A stretch of 64,000 bases of DNA from Yponomeuta sedellus. Taxonomy: Eukaryota > Arthropoda > Insecta > Lepidoptera > Yponomeutidae. This document shows, piece by piece, positions 56,025-64,000 of this stretch; the first letter of the stretch is position 1, and each line of letters begins with the position of its first letter. The stretch is taken from NCBI GenBank assembly GCA_934045075.1, contig OW203722.1, positions 14,446,796-14,510,795 on the forward strand. Reading direction: 5' to 3'. Position numbers and translations under genes: made by a program. Below the pieces are notes generated by a model. The model was not told the DNA's origin. It saw nothing but the letters and a program-made list of their open reading frames with translations, and did no database searches.

Positions 56025-56833
56025 TTTTTGATTTTTTTTTTTTTGATTTTCAGATTTCTTTATTCATAAGTTTACAATTGTAGTACACGCTTGATACAGT
56101 AAACAAGTGCACATTAGTAGCTTAAATGTATAACATTTTTACCAGGCTGTCTTACCTATAAAAAAAAACATAATACTTACTTAAAAGTTAGGGCTATTTA
56201 GATACTAGGATATTAATGAGAATTAATAACAAGTGTATTTATGTGCTTCTTGTTCGAGGTACATTTTTGTCTTAGACATATTTAACCTAGGGACAAACAG
56301 AACATACTCAAAAGTATTTATTGTAATTGTCTATTAACTTTGTATACACTATAAAACTTGTTTTAGGGTAGTGTGAAAAATATTAAGCAGATATCAATCG
56401 GGTGCATCGCCGTGAGAGTACATTAGATCGGTGGTAGGGTAACGCGCACGCGAAAAGGACCCGTATGCGACTCGACTGTAGTCTGGGGGGCCTATCACGA
56501 GTCTGACCACACGGCGTGCGGTACAAGATCGATAAATCGTACAGAAATCATCACAGGCAATGTTAATTATTTAAATTAACACAATCCACATCAGTGACTC
56601 ATCGCGAACACTCAATCCAACCACGGCTCGCCCCATAACGGGACTCCACCTACCTTGCACCTCTCATGAACGGAGCGCCGATCATGGATAGGGATGGAGG
56701 ATCGCAGAGCTAAGGAAATCGTAGGCGGAGTCCATTACCGAACCGAGACTGGACCGAGCGGCGCAATCAAGATTTAAACGGCTACACCGTGAATAACCAT
56801 AACGACAGATTGTCGATAGGCCATCTATTAATG

Positions 56834-59545
56834 TTACTCACCCAACACTAAGTGATGGGGTAAGCGGTACGATAAGTATTTATCGATGTAACTAATATTT
56901 TTAAGTCGTGTTTGTCCGATGGATGAAATGAGAATGTTAGGATTGCGAGGATTACTAACTAAATAAAATTTGCGGGTGGCCTTAAGTATAAATTCATCGA
57001 GTAGAGGAAATGAGATTTTTTTGTGGAGTTTATATAGGTTAGTCCGAAAGGGGGTATTGTAGGCAATCTTAATGGCTTTATTTTGTACAACTTGTAATTT
57101 GTTGTAGTTAGTGGCACAGGTACTACTCCAAACAGGGGCTGCATATGAGATACAAGGGCGAACGAGTGTACTGTAAATTCTAAGTTTGGTATTGGGACTT
57201 AAATTGCTTTTTCTGCTTAAGATAGGACTTAAAGCATTTAGGGCTTTTATGCCTTTGGAGCGAGTTGTCATAACGTGGTGCGACCAATTAAGCTTTTTGT
57301 CTAAGTGGACACCTAAATATTTTACCGACTGGTTCCATGGGATTTTATAACCATAGAAATTAAGTTTTTTGTCTAATATTTTTCGTTTTCTTGTAAATAT
57401 GATGGCCTCGGTTTTCTCGCCATTAAGTTTGAGTTTCCACGACGAAAAGTAATTATGTAAGAGTTCAAGTGATAACTGCAGACGATCTATCACGAGGTCA
57501 GTGTCACGATCCGACGTGAAGGACGCGGTATCATCTGCAAAGCAGGCTAGTTTGGTTCGTGGTTGGATAGGGATGTCATTAAGGTACAGTAAGAAGAGAT
57601 AGGGCCCCAAGATTGACCCTTGCGGCACTCCAGCGGGAACTGTTCGGGAAGAGGACCGGACGTCATTTGAATGTACACAGAACGTTCTGTCATTTAGGTA
57701 GGATTGAACCAATTTTATTAAGTTCATGGGAACCTCATTGCATACAAGTTTGTGCAAAAGGCCATCGTGCCAAACTGTATCAAAGGCCTTCTCTATATCG
57801 AGTAGAAACATGCCTGTAGACTGATGTAAGTTAAGGTGATGGGCAATGTGTTCCGCAACTCTGGCCAATTGTTGGGTGGTGGAGTGGCTTTTGCGGAACC
57901 CAAACTGTTCGTTTTTCAATAAGTGTTGAGTAGTTGACATTAAACGCACACAAATTAAGGACTCGAACAGTTTGCTAAGAGTAGAGAGCAAGCTAATAGG
58001 GCGGTAACTTACTGGAATACTTGAATCTTTGCCAGGTTTTAGTATGGCAATAACTTTTGCACATTTCCAGGTATGGGGAAAGTAACATAATCGAAAGCAA
58101 GCGTTAAATATTTTAGTAAGGAGTATTATAGCTTTTTGGGATATATTTTTTATAAGTGCGTTATGTAGACTATCGCCGCCTGGGGACTTACGTCGCTTAA
58201 GTTTTTTGATCTTGTTCCAAATCTCTTTTGGCCTAGTAGGCTTAAAAATGCCTTGTGGGGTAAATAGGTTGATTGTGTCCATTGATGCGTGAACATCAGC
58301 AGTGTGGTAGCTTTCCCAGTCTAGCGTAAGGCGCATGTTATCATGGAAGGCATTTGCAAGGGCCTCGCATTTATCAACAACGTCGCAAGCAAGGTTACCT
58401 TCACTCAGCTTGAGGGTTGGTATCACTGCTGGTTTACAGCGGAGAGACTTTGCTAGGCGCCATAAATCTGATGATGGGTGGTCTACTTTTGATAGTTTGT
58501 CATTCCACACCTTATTATTATGCTCAGTGATTTGTGAATTAACAATGTACTGGAGTTGGTTGAAAGTGGCGCGGAGACTAGCTCGAATTTGAGGATTGGT
58601 TTGTTTTTGGCTGAGTCTCCGAAAATAATTCTTGATTTTTATACTGTCTTTGATACTTGATGGAAGGGGCGTAGGGCGATTGCACCGGCTGCTAGAAGGA
58701 ACGAACTTTTCACGAGCTACTAATAAAGTGTCTACAAATGATGCAATAGCTGTGTCAATTTCATGTACGGATGTTAAGCATTTTGAAGATAAGAATATGT
58801 GTTCATCGAGGAAGGAGCGAAAGCCAATCCAGTCAGCTTTATTATAAAGGTAGCATGTATGTTTTTTATGGACTGTTTTACCACTCAGTGTGCAGACTAG
58901 TGGTAAGTGATTAGATGAGAATGCATCAATAGTGCGAGGATCACTTATGTCGTGGATATTTTGTGATAAAATAAGATCGGGTGTAGACGGTTTAAGTACG
59001 TCACGATAGTGGATAAGAGTAGGAGTTGAGGGGAAATGGATGATGTAATCATTGTCAAGCATGTGATTAAATAGCGTATTTCCCCTAGAATTTTTATCAG
59101 AGCAGTTCCAGTGGGGGTGCTTAGAATTAAAATCACCCATCACCAGTAAGCTGCTGCCAATGCTAAATATTGTGTCCAAGTCGCTGGGATCAAGAGGAAG
59201 ATTCGGGGACTGGTAAATTGAAAGTATGTGATGTTTCTTACCTGACACTTCGAGTTCAATGCCAACCACTTCCATGTGTCGAGTAGTTGGCATTTTAATT
59301 GCCTTGTGAACAATATTTTCATTGACTAGGATAGCCACGCCTTGGCCATGGCCGTTAGGATGTCGATCCAGTCTATGACATTCATAGCCCGGTGTACATA
59401 TAAAGGTGTTGGTAGAAAGTCTCGTTTCACAAAGTGCTATAATATCAATACGAAGATCTCTAGCCAAGTCTAGCAGTTCATGAAGTTTAGTGCGGATGCC
59501 ATCAGCATTCCAAGAAATAATGTTAAGATCACTAGGTTCAGACAT
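56834..59545 (-). CDS. LINE ORF2: APE-type endonuclease and reverse transcriptase
   Basis: Encodes the enzyme that nicks target DNA and reverse-transcribes the LINE RNA there. Start taken at the ATG of MSEPSDLN (59545). The frame is also open 9 bases further to a TTG. Counting from the ATG, the endonuclease spans about residues 5-220: SWNADG, CETRL, MGDFNSKHPHW and SSNHLP, where most relatives have S-D-H. The RT spans about 490-770: FPHTWKCAKVIAILKPGKDS, LLDIEKAFDTVWHDGLL (catalytic Asp), AGVPQGSILGP, LACFADDTASF (catalytic Asp pair) and VKYLGVHLDKKLNW. A C-terminal region follows with no zinc knuckle seen. About 903 residues, normal for the group. The ATG overlaps the ORF1 stop by 8 bases. 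Confidence 0.9.
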   Translation of the reverse strand: MSEPSDLNIISWNADGIRTKLHELLDLARDLRIDIIALCETRLSTNTFICTPGYECHRLDRHPNGHGQGVAILVNENIVHKAIKMPTTRHMEVVGIELEVSGKKHHILSIYQSPNLPLDPSDLDTIFSIGSSLLVMGDFNSKHPHWNCSDKNSRGNTLFNHMLDNDYIIHFPSTPTLIHYRDVLKPSTPDLILSQNIHDISDPRTIDAFSSNHLPLVCTLSGKTVHKKHTCYLYNKADWIGFRSFLDEHIFLSSKCLTSVHEIDTAIASFVDTLLVAREKFVPSSSRCNRPTPLPSSIKDSIKIKNYFRRLSQKQTNPQIRASLRATFNQLQYIVNSQITEHNNKVWNDKLSKVDHPSSDLWRLAKSLRCKPAVIPTLKLSEGNLACDVVDKCEALANAFHDNMRLTLDWESYHTADVHASMDTINLFTPQGIFKPTRPKEIWNKIKKLKRRKSPGGDSLHNALIKNISQKAIILLTKIFNACFRLCYFPHTWKCAKVIAILKPGKDSSIPVSYRPISLLSTLSKLFESLICVRLMSTTQHLLKNEQFGFRKSHSTTQQLARVAEHIAHHLNLHQSTGMFLLDIEKAFDTVWHDGLLHKLVCNEVPMNLIKLVQSYLNDRTFCVHSNDVRSSSRTVPAGVPQGSILGPYLFLLYLNDIPIQPRTKLACFADDTASFTSDRDTDLVIDRLQLSLELLHNYFSSWKLKLNGEKTEAIIFTRKRKILDKKLNFYGYKIPWNQSVKYLGVHLDKKLNWSHHVMTTRSKGIKALNALSPILSRKSNLSPNTKLRIYSTLVRPCISYAAPVWSSTCATNYNKLQVVQNKAIKIAYNTPFRTNLYKLHKKISFPLLDEFILKATRKFYLVSNPRNPNILISSIGQTRLKNISYIDKYLSYRLPHHLVLGE

Positions 59546-60758
59546 AGCGACCAAGATGTGTCAGAACGAGTGTAACTTTATCGAGCATTGAGGTGCAGGA
59601 CAAGTATTGGTCTTTAATTGTTTTTAAGATATTCAGAATCTGGAGCATCTCGGACACTGATGAGTCGTAAGGTTCGTTTTCCGCCGGGCAGTTGAGTAGA
59701 GTTTGAGCGTAGCTGTGTACCTTCGATCCAGCAATGGACTTTGTTACTTGGGACCAAAGGCGTCCGTCGGTGGAAGTTGTAAGCTGGCTGCGCGGGACTT
59801 GGAAGGATTTGACTGACTTCTGGTTGAGGTTATCCCGAGGACGTTGGATGCGTTTTAGGTAGTCTTGACGAGCCACACACTGTCGGTAGCTAGCCGCGTG
59901 TGATTCTTTGCAGTTACAGCATTGTACATCCATTGTTCCACCCAGTCTGGGGCAATCTGCTGTGAGATGGGTACCAACGCACTTGACACAACGAGGAGGT
60001 AGGTTACAGTTTCTGGATGTATGACCAAATTCTTGACACCGGAAGCACTGAGTTCCAAAACTATGTTTTGGTTTGAACTTTTCGATTTCAACTACGCATC
60101 GGCAGATGTATCTCAGTCCTTTGAATTTTAGTATGTCGGATCCGGGTGGTAGTTGAACCAGAAATAATGCGTTCGAAGTCTCGGCCAACGTAGAAGATGA
60201 TTTGAGCTTTGTTATTTTACATTCGGGAAAGCCAAGGCTTGCCAGTTCGTCAGGTAAATCGTCTTCCACGCTACTAGGTAAGCCTCTGATGACAAGCTTA
60301 AACGTTTTTTCGTCCTTGCGAGTAAAGGTATGAAATTTTACTTTATCAGCGCTCAGTCCATCCTTGATAATTTGATGACTCGCTGCAGAGTAAGAGTGAA
60401 CGGCGACTTTGTGGTTCGCTCTATATTTGAGGTGGAAGTTCTTATCGTATTTGGAGATGAGATCTTTAATGGTGGTGTGGGTCCAGTTACTCTCAATGTT
60501 GATAAGGATTGGAGGTATACGATGGGGTTTCGTCTTGGTACTCACATGGGGTTGTTGCTCGTGAGAACAATCATCAAGCGGTTGGTCCGATGATAGTTTG
60601 CCGAATCGATTCGATGTCCGAGGTCGTTGATCCAATGTCTTAGGTGATGCAGCGGTTGCTGTGCGCTTCGGACTTTGCCATTTCTCAGGTTCACCATCAG
60701 CTGCTCTTTTATTTGATAACGAGCCAGTCGATGACGTTCTGGTGAGAAACTTGTCCAT
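59538..60758 (-). CDS. LINE ORF1: gag-like RNA-binding protein
   Basis: A 406-residue nucleic-acid-binding protein that packages LINE RNA. Residues 1-80 are basic and Ser/Thr-rich. About 150-225 form the folded region that precedes the knuckles in Jockey gags (KLVIRGLPSSVEDD, LASLGFPECKITKL). Three CCHC knuckles follow: 238-251 (CFRCQEFGHTSRNC), 257-269 (CVKCVGTHLTADC) and 280-294 (CCNCKESHAASYRQC), with the C-x2-C-x4-H-x4-C, C-x2-C-x3-H-x4-C and C-x2-C-x3-H-x6-C spacing typical of Jockey-clade gags. Starts at a true ATG and ends ..RYV-stop with the stop overlapping the ORF2 ATG. No frame damage. Confidence 0.9.
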   Translation of the reverse strand: MDKFLTRTSSTGSLSNKRAADGEPEKWQSPKRTATAASPKTLDQRPRTSNRFGKLSSDQPLDDCSHEQQPHVSTKTKPHRIPPILINIESNWTHTTIKDLISKYDKNFHLKYRANHKVAVHSYSAASHQIIKDGLSADKVKFHTFTRKDEKTFKLVIRGLPSSVEDDLPDELASLGFPECKITKLKSSSTLAETSNALFLVQLPPGSDILKFKGLRYICRCVVEIEKFKPKHSFGTQCFRCQEFGHTSRNCNLPPRCVKCVGTHLTADCPRLGGTMDVQCCNCKESHAASYRQCVARQDYLKRIQRPRDNLNQKSVKSFQVPRSQLTTSTDGRLWSQVTKSIAGSKVHSYAQTLLNCPAENEPYDSSVSEMLQILNILKTIKDQYLSCTSMLDKVTLVLTHLGRYV

Positions 60759-60899
60759 TCCGCTAAGGTTGGTATCGATATTGCAAATTATCGATGTCGG
60801 TATCCATCACTAGTGGATGTCAGAAAACGTATAGGCGTGCGGTAGGAGTTAAGAAATACGTGTGTCTTCTGTGAGCGACAAGCGACGATTGAACCAAAC

Positions 60900-61841
60900 G
60901 GCTGGCCAAATTGATTGTGTTTGCGGCGGTATGTTCATTGGGACCTGGGACATCTTTTGGCCTCCGGTTCATCGGGGACAGAGCGTTTGGGACTGTGCTT
61001 AGGCAAAGTTGGCATGCATTGAATGTGCTAAGTGTACCCTATGTATATGTATAGGGAGGCTATTACAGAACGGCATAGCTCCTACGTAAAACAGAGAGCC
61101 ATCGACATGGCCGAATAAACCGGATCCAATGATTCTTGGGCGCGCTTACAAAAGTCATCATCTTGCGATGGCTCAGTATGAAGTGCTTGTACAGAACAGA
61201 CGTAAGATCGAGCTGTGTGGCATCATACAGTTGAAATGATTATCTTTGAGCTATTCAGGATATGAGACGTAACGAGCGCCGATACGGACTACCCTTTTCT
61301 CCATGAGTATTTTACTTTAAAAATATACAATTTATTTTGTTTTTAAGGAGTCAAGTAATTTGTAGGTCATGTCCGTAGTTTAAGTGGCCAAGACGAATGC
61401 AGGAGTTTATCGGAGCATTGAATAATGTAGCACATAGATGGGACGTCTTGACCGTTTACAAAGCTGGCTGCAGGAGGATTTATGCAGAAGCAGCGACGTG
61501 GCACTGTCGCCCGACGGCGCGGTGCCCGCAATAGCTTTGATTAACGTCTAGGACTCGAAGCGATAGCCACAAAGCATTTACCACAGAGTTTCAACTGTTC
61601 CAGGCTGTTTTATGCGACAATTTATTTATTTATTAAAAAAAATTAGGTATTCTTCTGAAATTTTTAAACAATGTTCGCATTGACCCGTTGTATTAGTTTA
61701 AACAGTGGACAAACTGTGAAAGTAGAGGAGGTTTATGATTTTTGCGCGTAATCTCGTATACGGAAATATATTTATCTTGACTTAAATCGCCTAGAGCTTC
61801 GATTCATTTACGCTCATATCCTTAAAAATGTCTGTCCAGTG
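60900..61841. repeat. Long direct repeat, right copy (942 bp) flanking the LINE
   Basis: Starts with the same GGCTGGCCAAATTGATTGTG directly after the 5' end of the LINE and ends TCTGTCCAGTG before unique DNA (GAGCCTATTG). See the left copy at 55081-56024. The two are about 99.5% identical. Confidence 0.9.
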
Positions 61842-63043
61842 GAGCCTATTGATTCACAACACCACAGGCAAAAATATTACCTCTCAAATTAAAGGATAAA
61901 CACATAAACATATGAGCCCGTCAGATTTTTCAATCACTCTAATGTACCTTGAATGAATGTTATAATAATGTAACGTGTTGTTACGTTTATTGTACATATA
62001 TGTTTGGTAAATAGTTAATTTTATTATTATTGTATTTGGTGATTTATATGGACAGAGAGCAATCAGATTCAATTAGCAGATAAAATCCTTTACAATTACT
62101 TTTGCAAGCCATAATTCTAACTCTGCGCGGAGTAAGGTGTTGGTAGAACAGTTGATATTCTGTAAATACATATTTCACACGCTACATGTTGCCAAATTCC
62201 TATATGGGGTGCAACCTATAAACGCGTACCTCATCGCTCGTGTCTACTGCACTTAACCTATCGTGATTGCATGCTTTAATTAAAGCGCCATTAAAAACTC
62301 AATTGAAAATTTTTCATCTCGGCTCATCTACATTTTCCTTTCTCTCAATTGCTTTCTGAAAAAAATTAATTTTCGTCGACTGGGGTGAAGTTTGTGATGT
62401 CAACCGCGGTGCCGAAGACCTGCTAGAGGTCTAGCTAGCCTGTCAGCTGTATCAGAGGAGGAGATCGTCAACCTATGATCTTCTAATTTAGTGATATTGA
62501 TGAATAATACTCCTCTTCTTTACTGGTTTTGGCGAAATTGTATGGCAATGATATATTATATAATATATCATAGCCATTATCATCATAGCCGTATATGAGA
62601 CAGGAAACTCTTCTATAGAGTTCAATATGAGCCACTTGTAGTATGGAAATACTTCGTAAGTCGAGTCAATGGTAGATGGATAGGTGAAAACTTCTGGGGT
62701 AAATTATAGAACGCTGGATTGTTTTTGAGACATCAAAGTTTTTTACATAGTAAAAGTAGTTCGTATATTCGGATGTGTTTGGAGGCTACACCCCTTATAA
62801 CGTGATGCACACAAATTTAATGCTTATATCCTAGTGAATGACCTATATATACGTTGAGATGGAATAATTAAATTGTAACCTCGCGCAAACAAAGTGGCGC
62901 GTTAATTCGATAGTGGCGCTCCTGGGAGTCGCACCTGTCCAACTCCTGTTTCACATACAAAATAGTTTGTTCCGCTACAGCTAAAACACATTGTTTCCGT
63001 CATTATCTATCCTTGCATGAACAACTTCCTACGTTTACAGATA
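61842..63043. other. Intergenic, nothing recognised
   Basis: An AT-rich palindrome ATGATATATTATATAATATA (then TCAT) lies near 62548. No exon or repeat family recognised. Confidence 0.4.
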
Positions 63044-63285
63044 GTACCGGCAATCGAGTTCGAATCCCTTCATGTGCCAATTTCTGAATTTGTAATAGCA
63101 ATTTCATACCACTTGCTAAGAGTGAAGGAAAATATCGTAAGGAAATCTGAATTTTTGAGTTGTCCACATATCTCACCGCTTAAAATGGTCAATCCGCGGT
63201 GGCTACGCGTGGTAATTAAGTATCCACTCTTTCTGAGACATAGCCTGTGCTCAGACTTATATGTAAAGGTTACATAAAAAAATTG
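63044..63285 (+). mobile_element. SINE family A, near full-length
   Basis: B-box-like GAGTTCGAATCCC, then AGAGTGAAGGAAAATATCGT, AAGGAAATCTGAATTTTTGA, CGCGGTGGCTACGCGTGGTA, ATTAAGTATCCACTCTTTCT and AGCCTGTGCTCAGACTTATA follow the order of 36213-36485. The short frames on both strands are repeat-derived. Confidence 0.6.
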
Positions 63286-64000
63286 TTCGTGCATAAGCAT
63301 TGCTAGGCTTAGGCACAGACAACAATCGTGATTAAAAATTAAATATAATCATGATCTAATTGATTGTGATTATATTTGGCTATCGCTTTGAAGCTAGAGA
63401 TTTTAAAATATCACGTTTCATATTCTTCTTGTCGTTTTTTCAAACAGATTAATATTACTATTCAAAACCGTTAGTAAAAAAATCGGACAAGTGGAAAATG
63501 TCCCCATCCCTAGAAAACTCCGTCTCATAGAGTCTTGGTCATTTTTAATTCCCACTAAAACCTTAATTTTGCTGTCAAAACGTTTTACAGATCGACAGAG
63601 GGACAGGTAAGGACCTATTCGGGTTCTGCTTTTGTCCTTTTGAGGTACGGATACTTAAAGATACTTCTCAAAAAAACTTGGTATCGGTTATTCTGAATTT
63701 TTGTACAACACAATACAATAGGATATTTATCGTGATATGCGATAATTTCATCGCGAATTGCAGGCTAGGGATAATTGGCTACTGCAGTACACAGTGTATT
63801 CTGAGACCCGATTTCCGGAGGTGTCCTTTTTATTTATTTTATTCATTAACCCTATAGGTTAGGTAACCTTCGTCGTTCCGAATAAATCGCGACAAAAAAA
63901 TCGCACTAAACAAATGTACGTAACTTTGAAAACCTTGTCATTGGTAGGTGAAGGGATTTGAAACACCACCTACCAAATGTGAGGCAGGCGTTATACCGCT
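63286..64000. other. Intergenic, small hairpin only
   Basis: AAATATAATCATGATC and an imperfect inverse (GATTGTGATTATATTT) near 63340-63375. No gene or repeat family recognised to the window edge. Confidence 0.4.

Larger units (their letters stand above)
56025..60899 (-). mobile_element. Full-length Jockey-type LINE, 4.9 kb, apparently intact
   Basis: A non-LTR retrotransposon on the minus strand. The 5' UTR is about 141 bp (60899-60759), ORF1 is 60758-59538, ORF2 is 59545-56834, the 3' UTR is about 810 bp, an AATAAA lies at plus-strand 56059-56064, and the end is an A-rich tail (12 A, then TCAAAAAT). Gag-type ORF1 with three zinc knuckles plus ORF2 with an APE-type endonuclease and RT, and no RNase H domain seen, place it in the Jockey group. 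Neither ORF has a stop or frameshift, so it looks young. It is flanked exactly by direct repeats of 944 and 942 bp. Confidence 0.85.

Noticed and set aside
56959..60593. Several short frames on both strands within the LINE
   Set aside because: Shadows of ORF1 and ORF2 in other frames.
55081..61841. LTR retrotransposon with 0.94-kb LTRs
   Set aside because: The element between the repeats has gag plus APE endonuclease/RT and an A-tail, which is non-LTR biology. The repeats lie outside the A-tail and lack TG..CA ends or a primer-binding site.

Overview
This window is insect nuclear DNA, most likely from a moth or butterfly. It is AT-rich and gene-poor. It holds spliced-exon signals of an insect-type cytochrome P450 and many dispersed repeats of the kinds common in lepidopteran genomes: tRNA-headed SINEs, RTE-, Jockey- and CR1/Jockey-type LINE pieces, a mariner element and MITEs. 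The species cannot be named from the sequence alone. No rRNA, CRISPR array, bacterial operon or convincing free-standing tRNA gene was seen.

Layout. 1-4330 (minus strand): the 5' half of a cytochrome P450 gene. Exon 1 (4330-4168) carries the membrane anchor and proline-rich hinge. Downstream exons are at 1222-1129 and 561-376, with a weaker candidate at 1438-1349, and the gene runs off the left edge. Its introns hold a rearranged mariner element (1727-2493), whose 3' half has been replaced by an inverted copy of its own 5' end, and an inverted pair of a dispersed repeat (family D1). 4331-12000: SINEs, a symmetric pentanucleotide array, several perfect hairpins and a decayed LINE reverse transcriptase. 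12000-54000: mostly unique or unrecognised AT-rich DNA with scattered SINEs, LINE pieces (25858-26056, 47625-48365), MITE-like fold-backs (14448-14702, 40687-40824, 48456-48540), a THAP-domain remnant between inverted termini (50026-50756), and a few short open stretches that may be host exons (34293-34472, 45055-45321, 54040-54384).

55081-61841 is the most striking part. A full-length, apparently intact Jockey-type LINE (56025-60899, minus strand; gag-like ORF1 and endonuclease/reverse-transcriptase ORF2) sits exactly between two direct repeats of 944 and 942 bp that are about 99.5% identical. Their geometry is that of a target-site duplication, but they are far longer than the usual size. 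61842-64000 is unique DNA with one SINE.

The P450 is the only host gene supported with reasonable confidence. The only gene set that clearly works together is the LINE ORF1/ORF2 pair. Intron-exon boundaries, family names and repeat names below were made by eye and need alignment to confirm.
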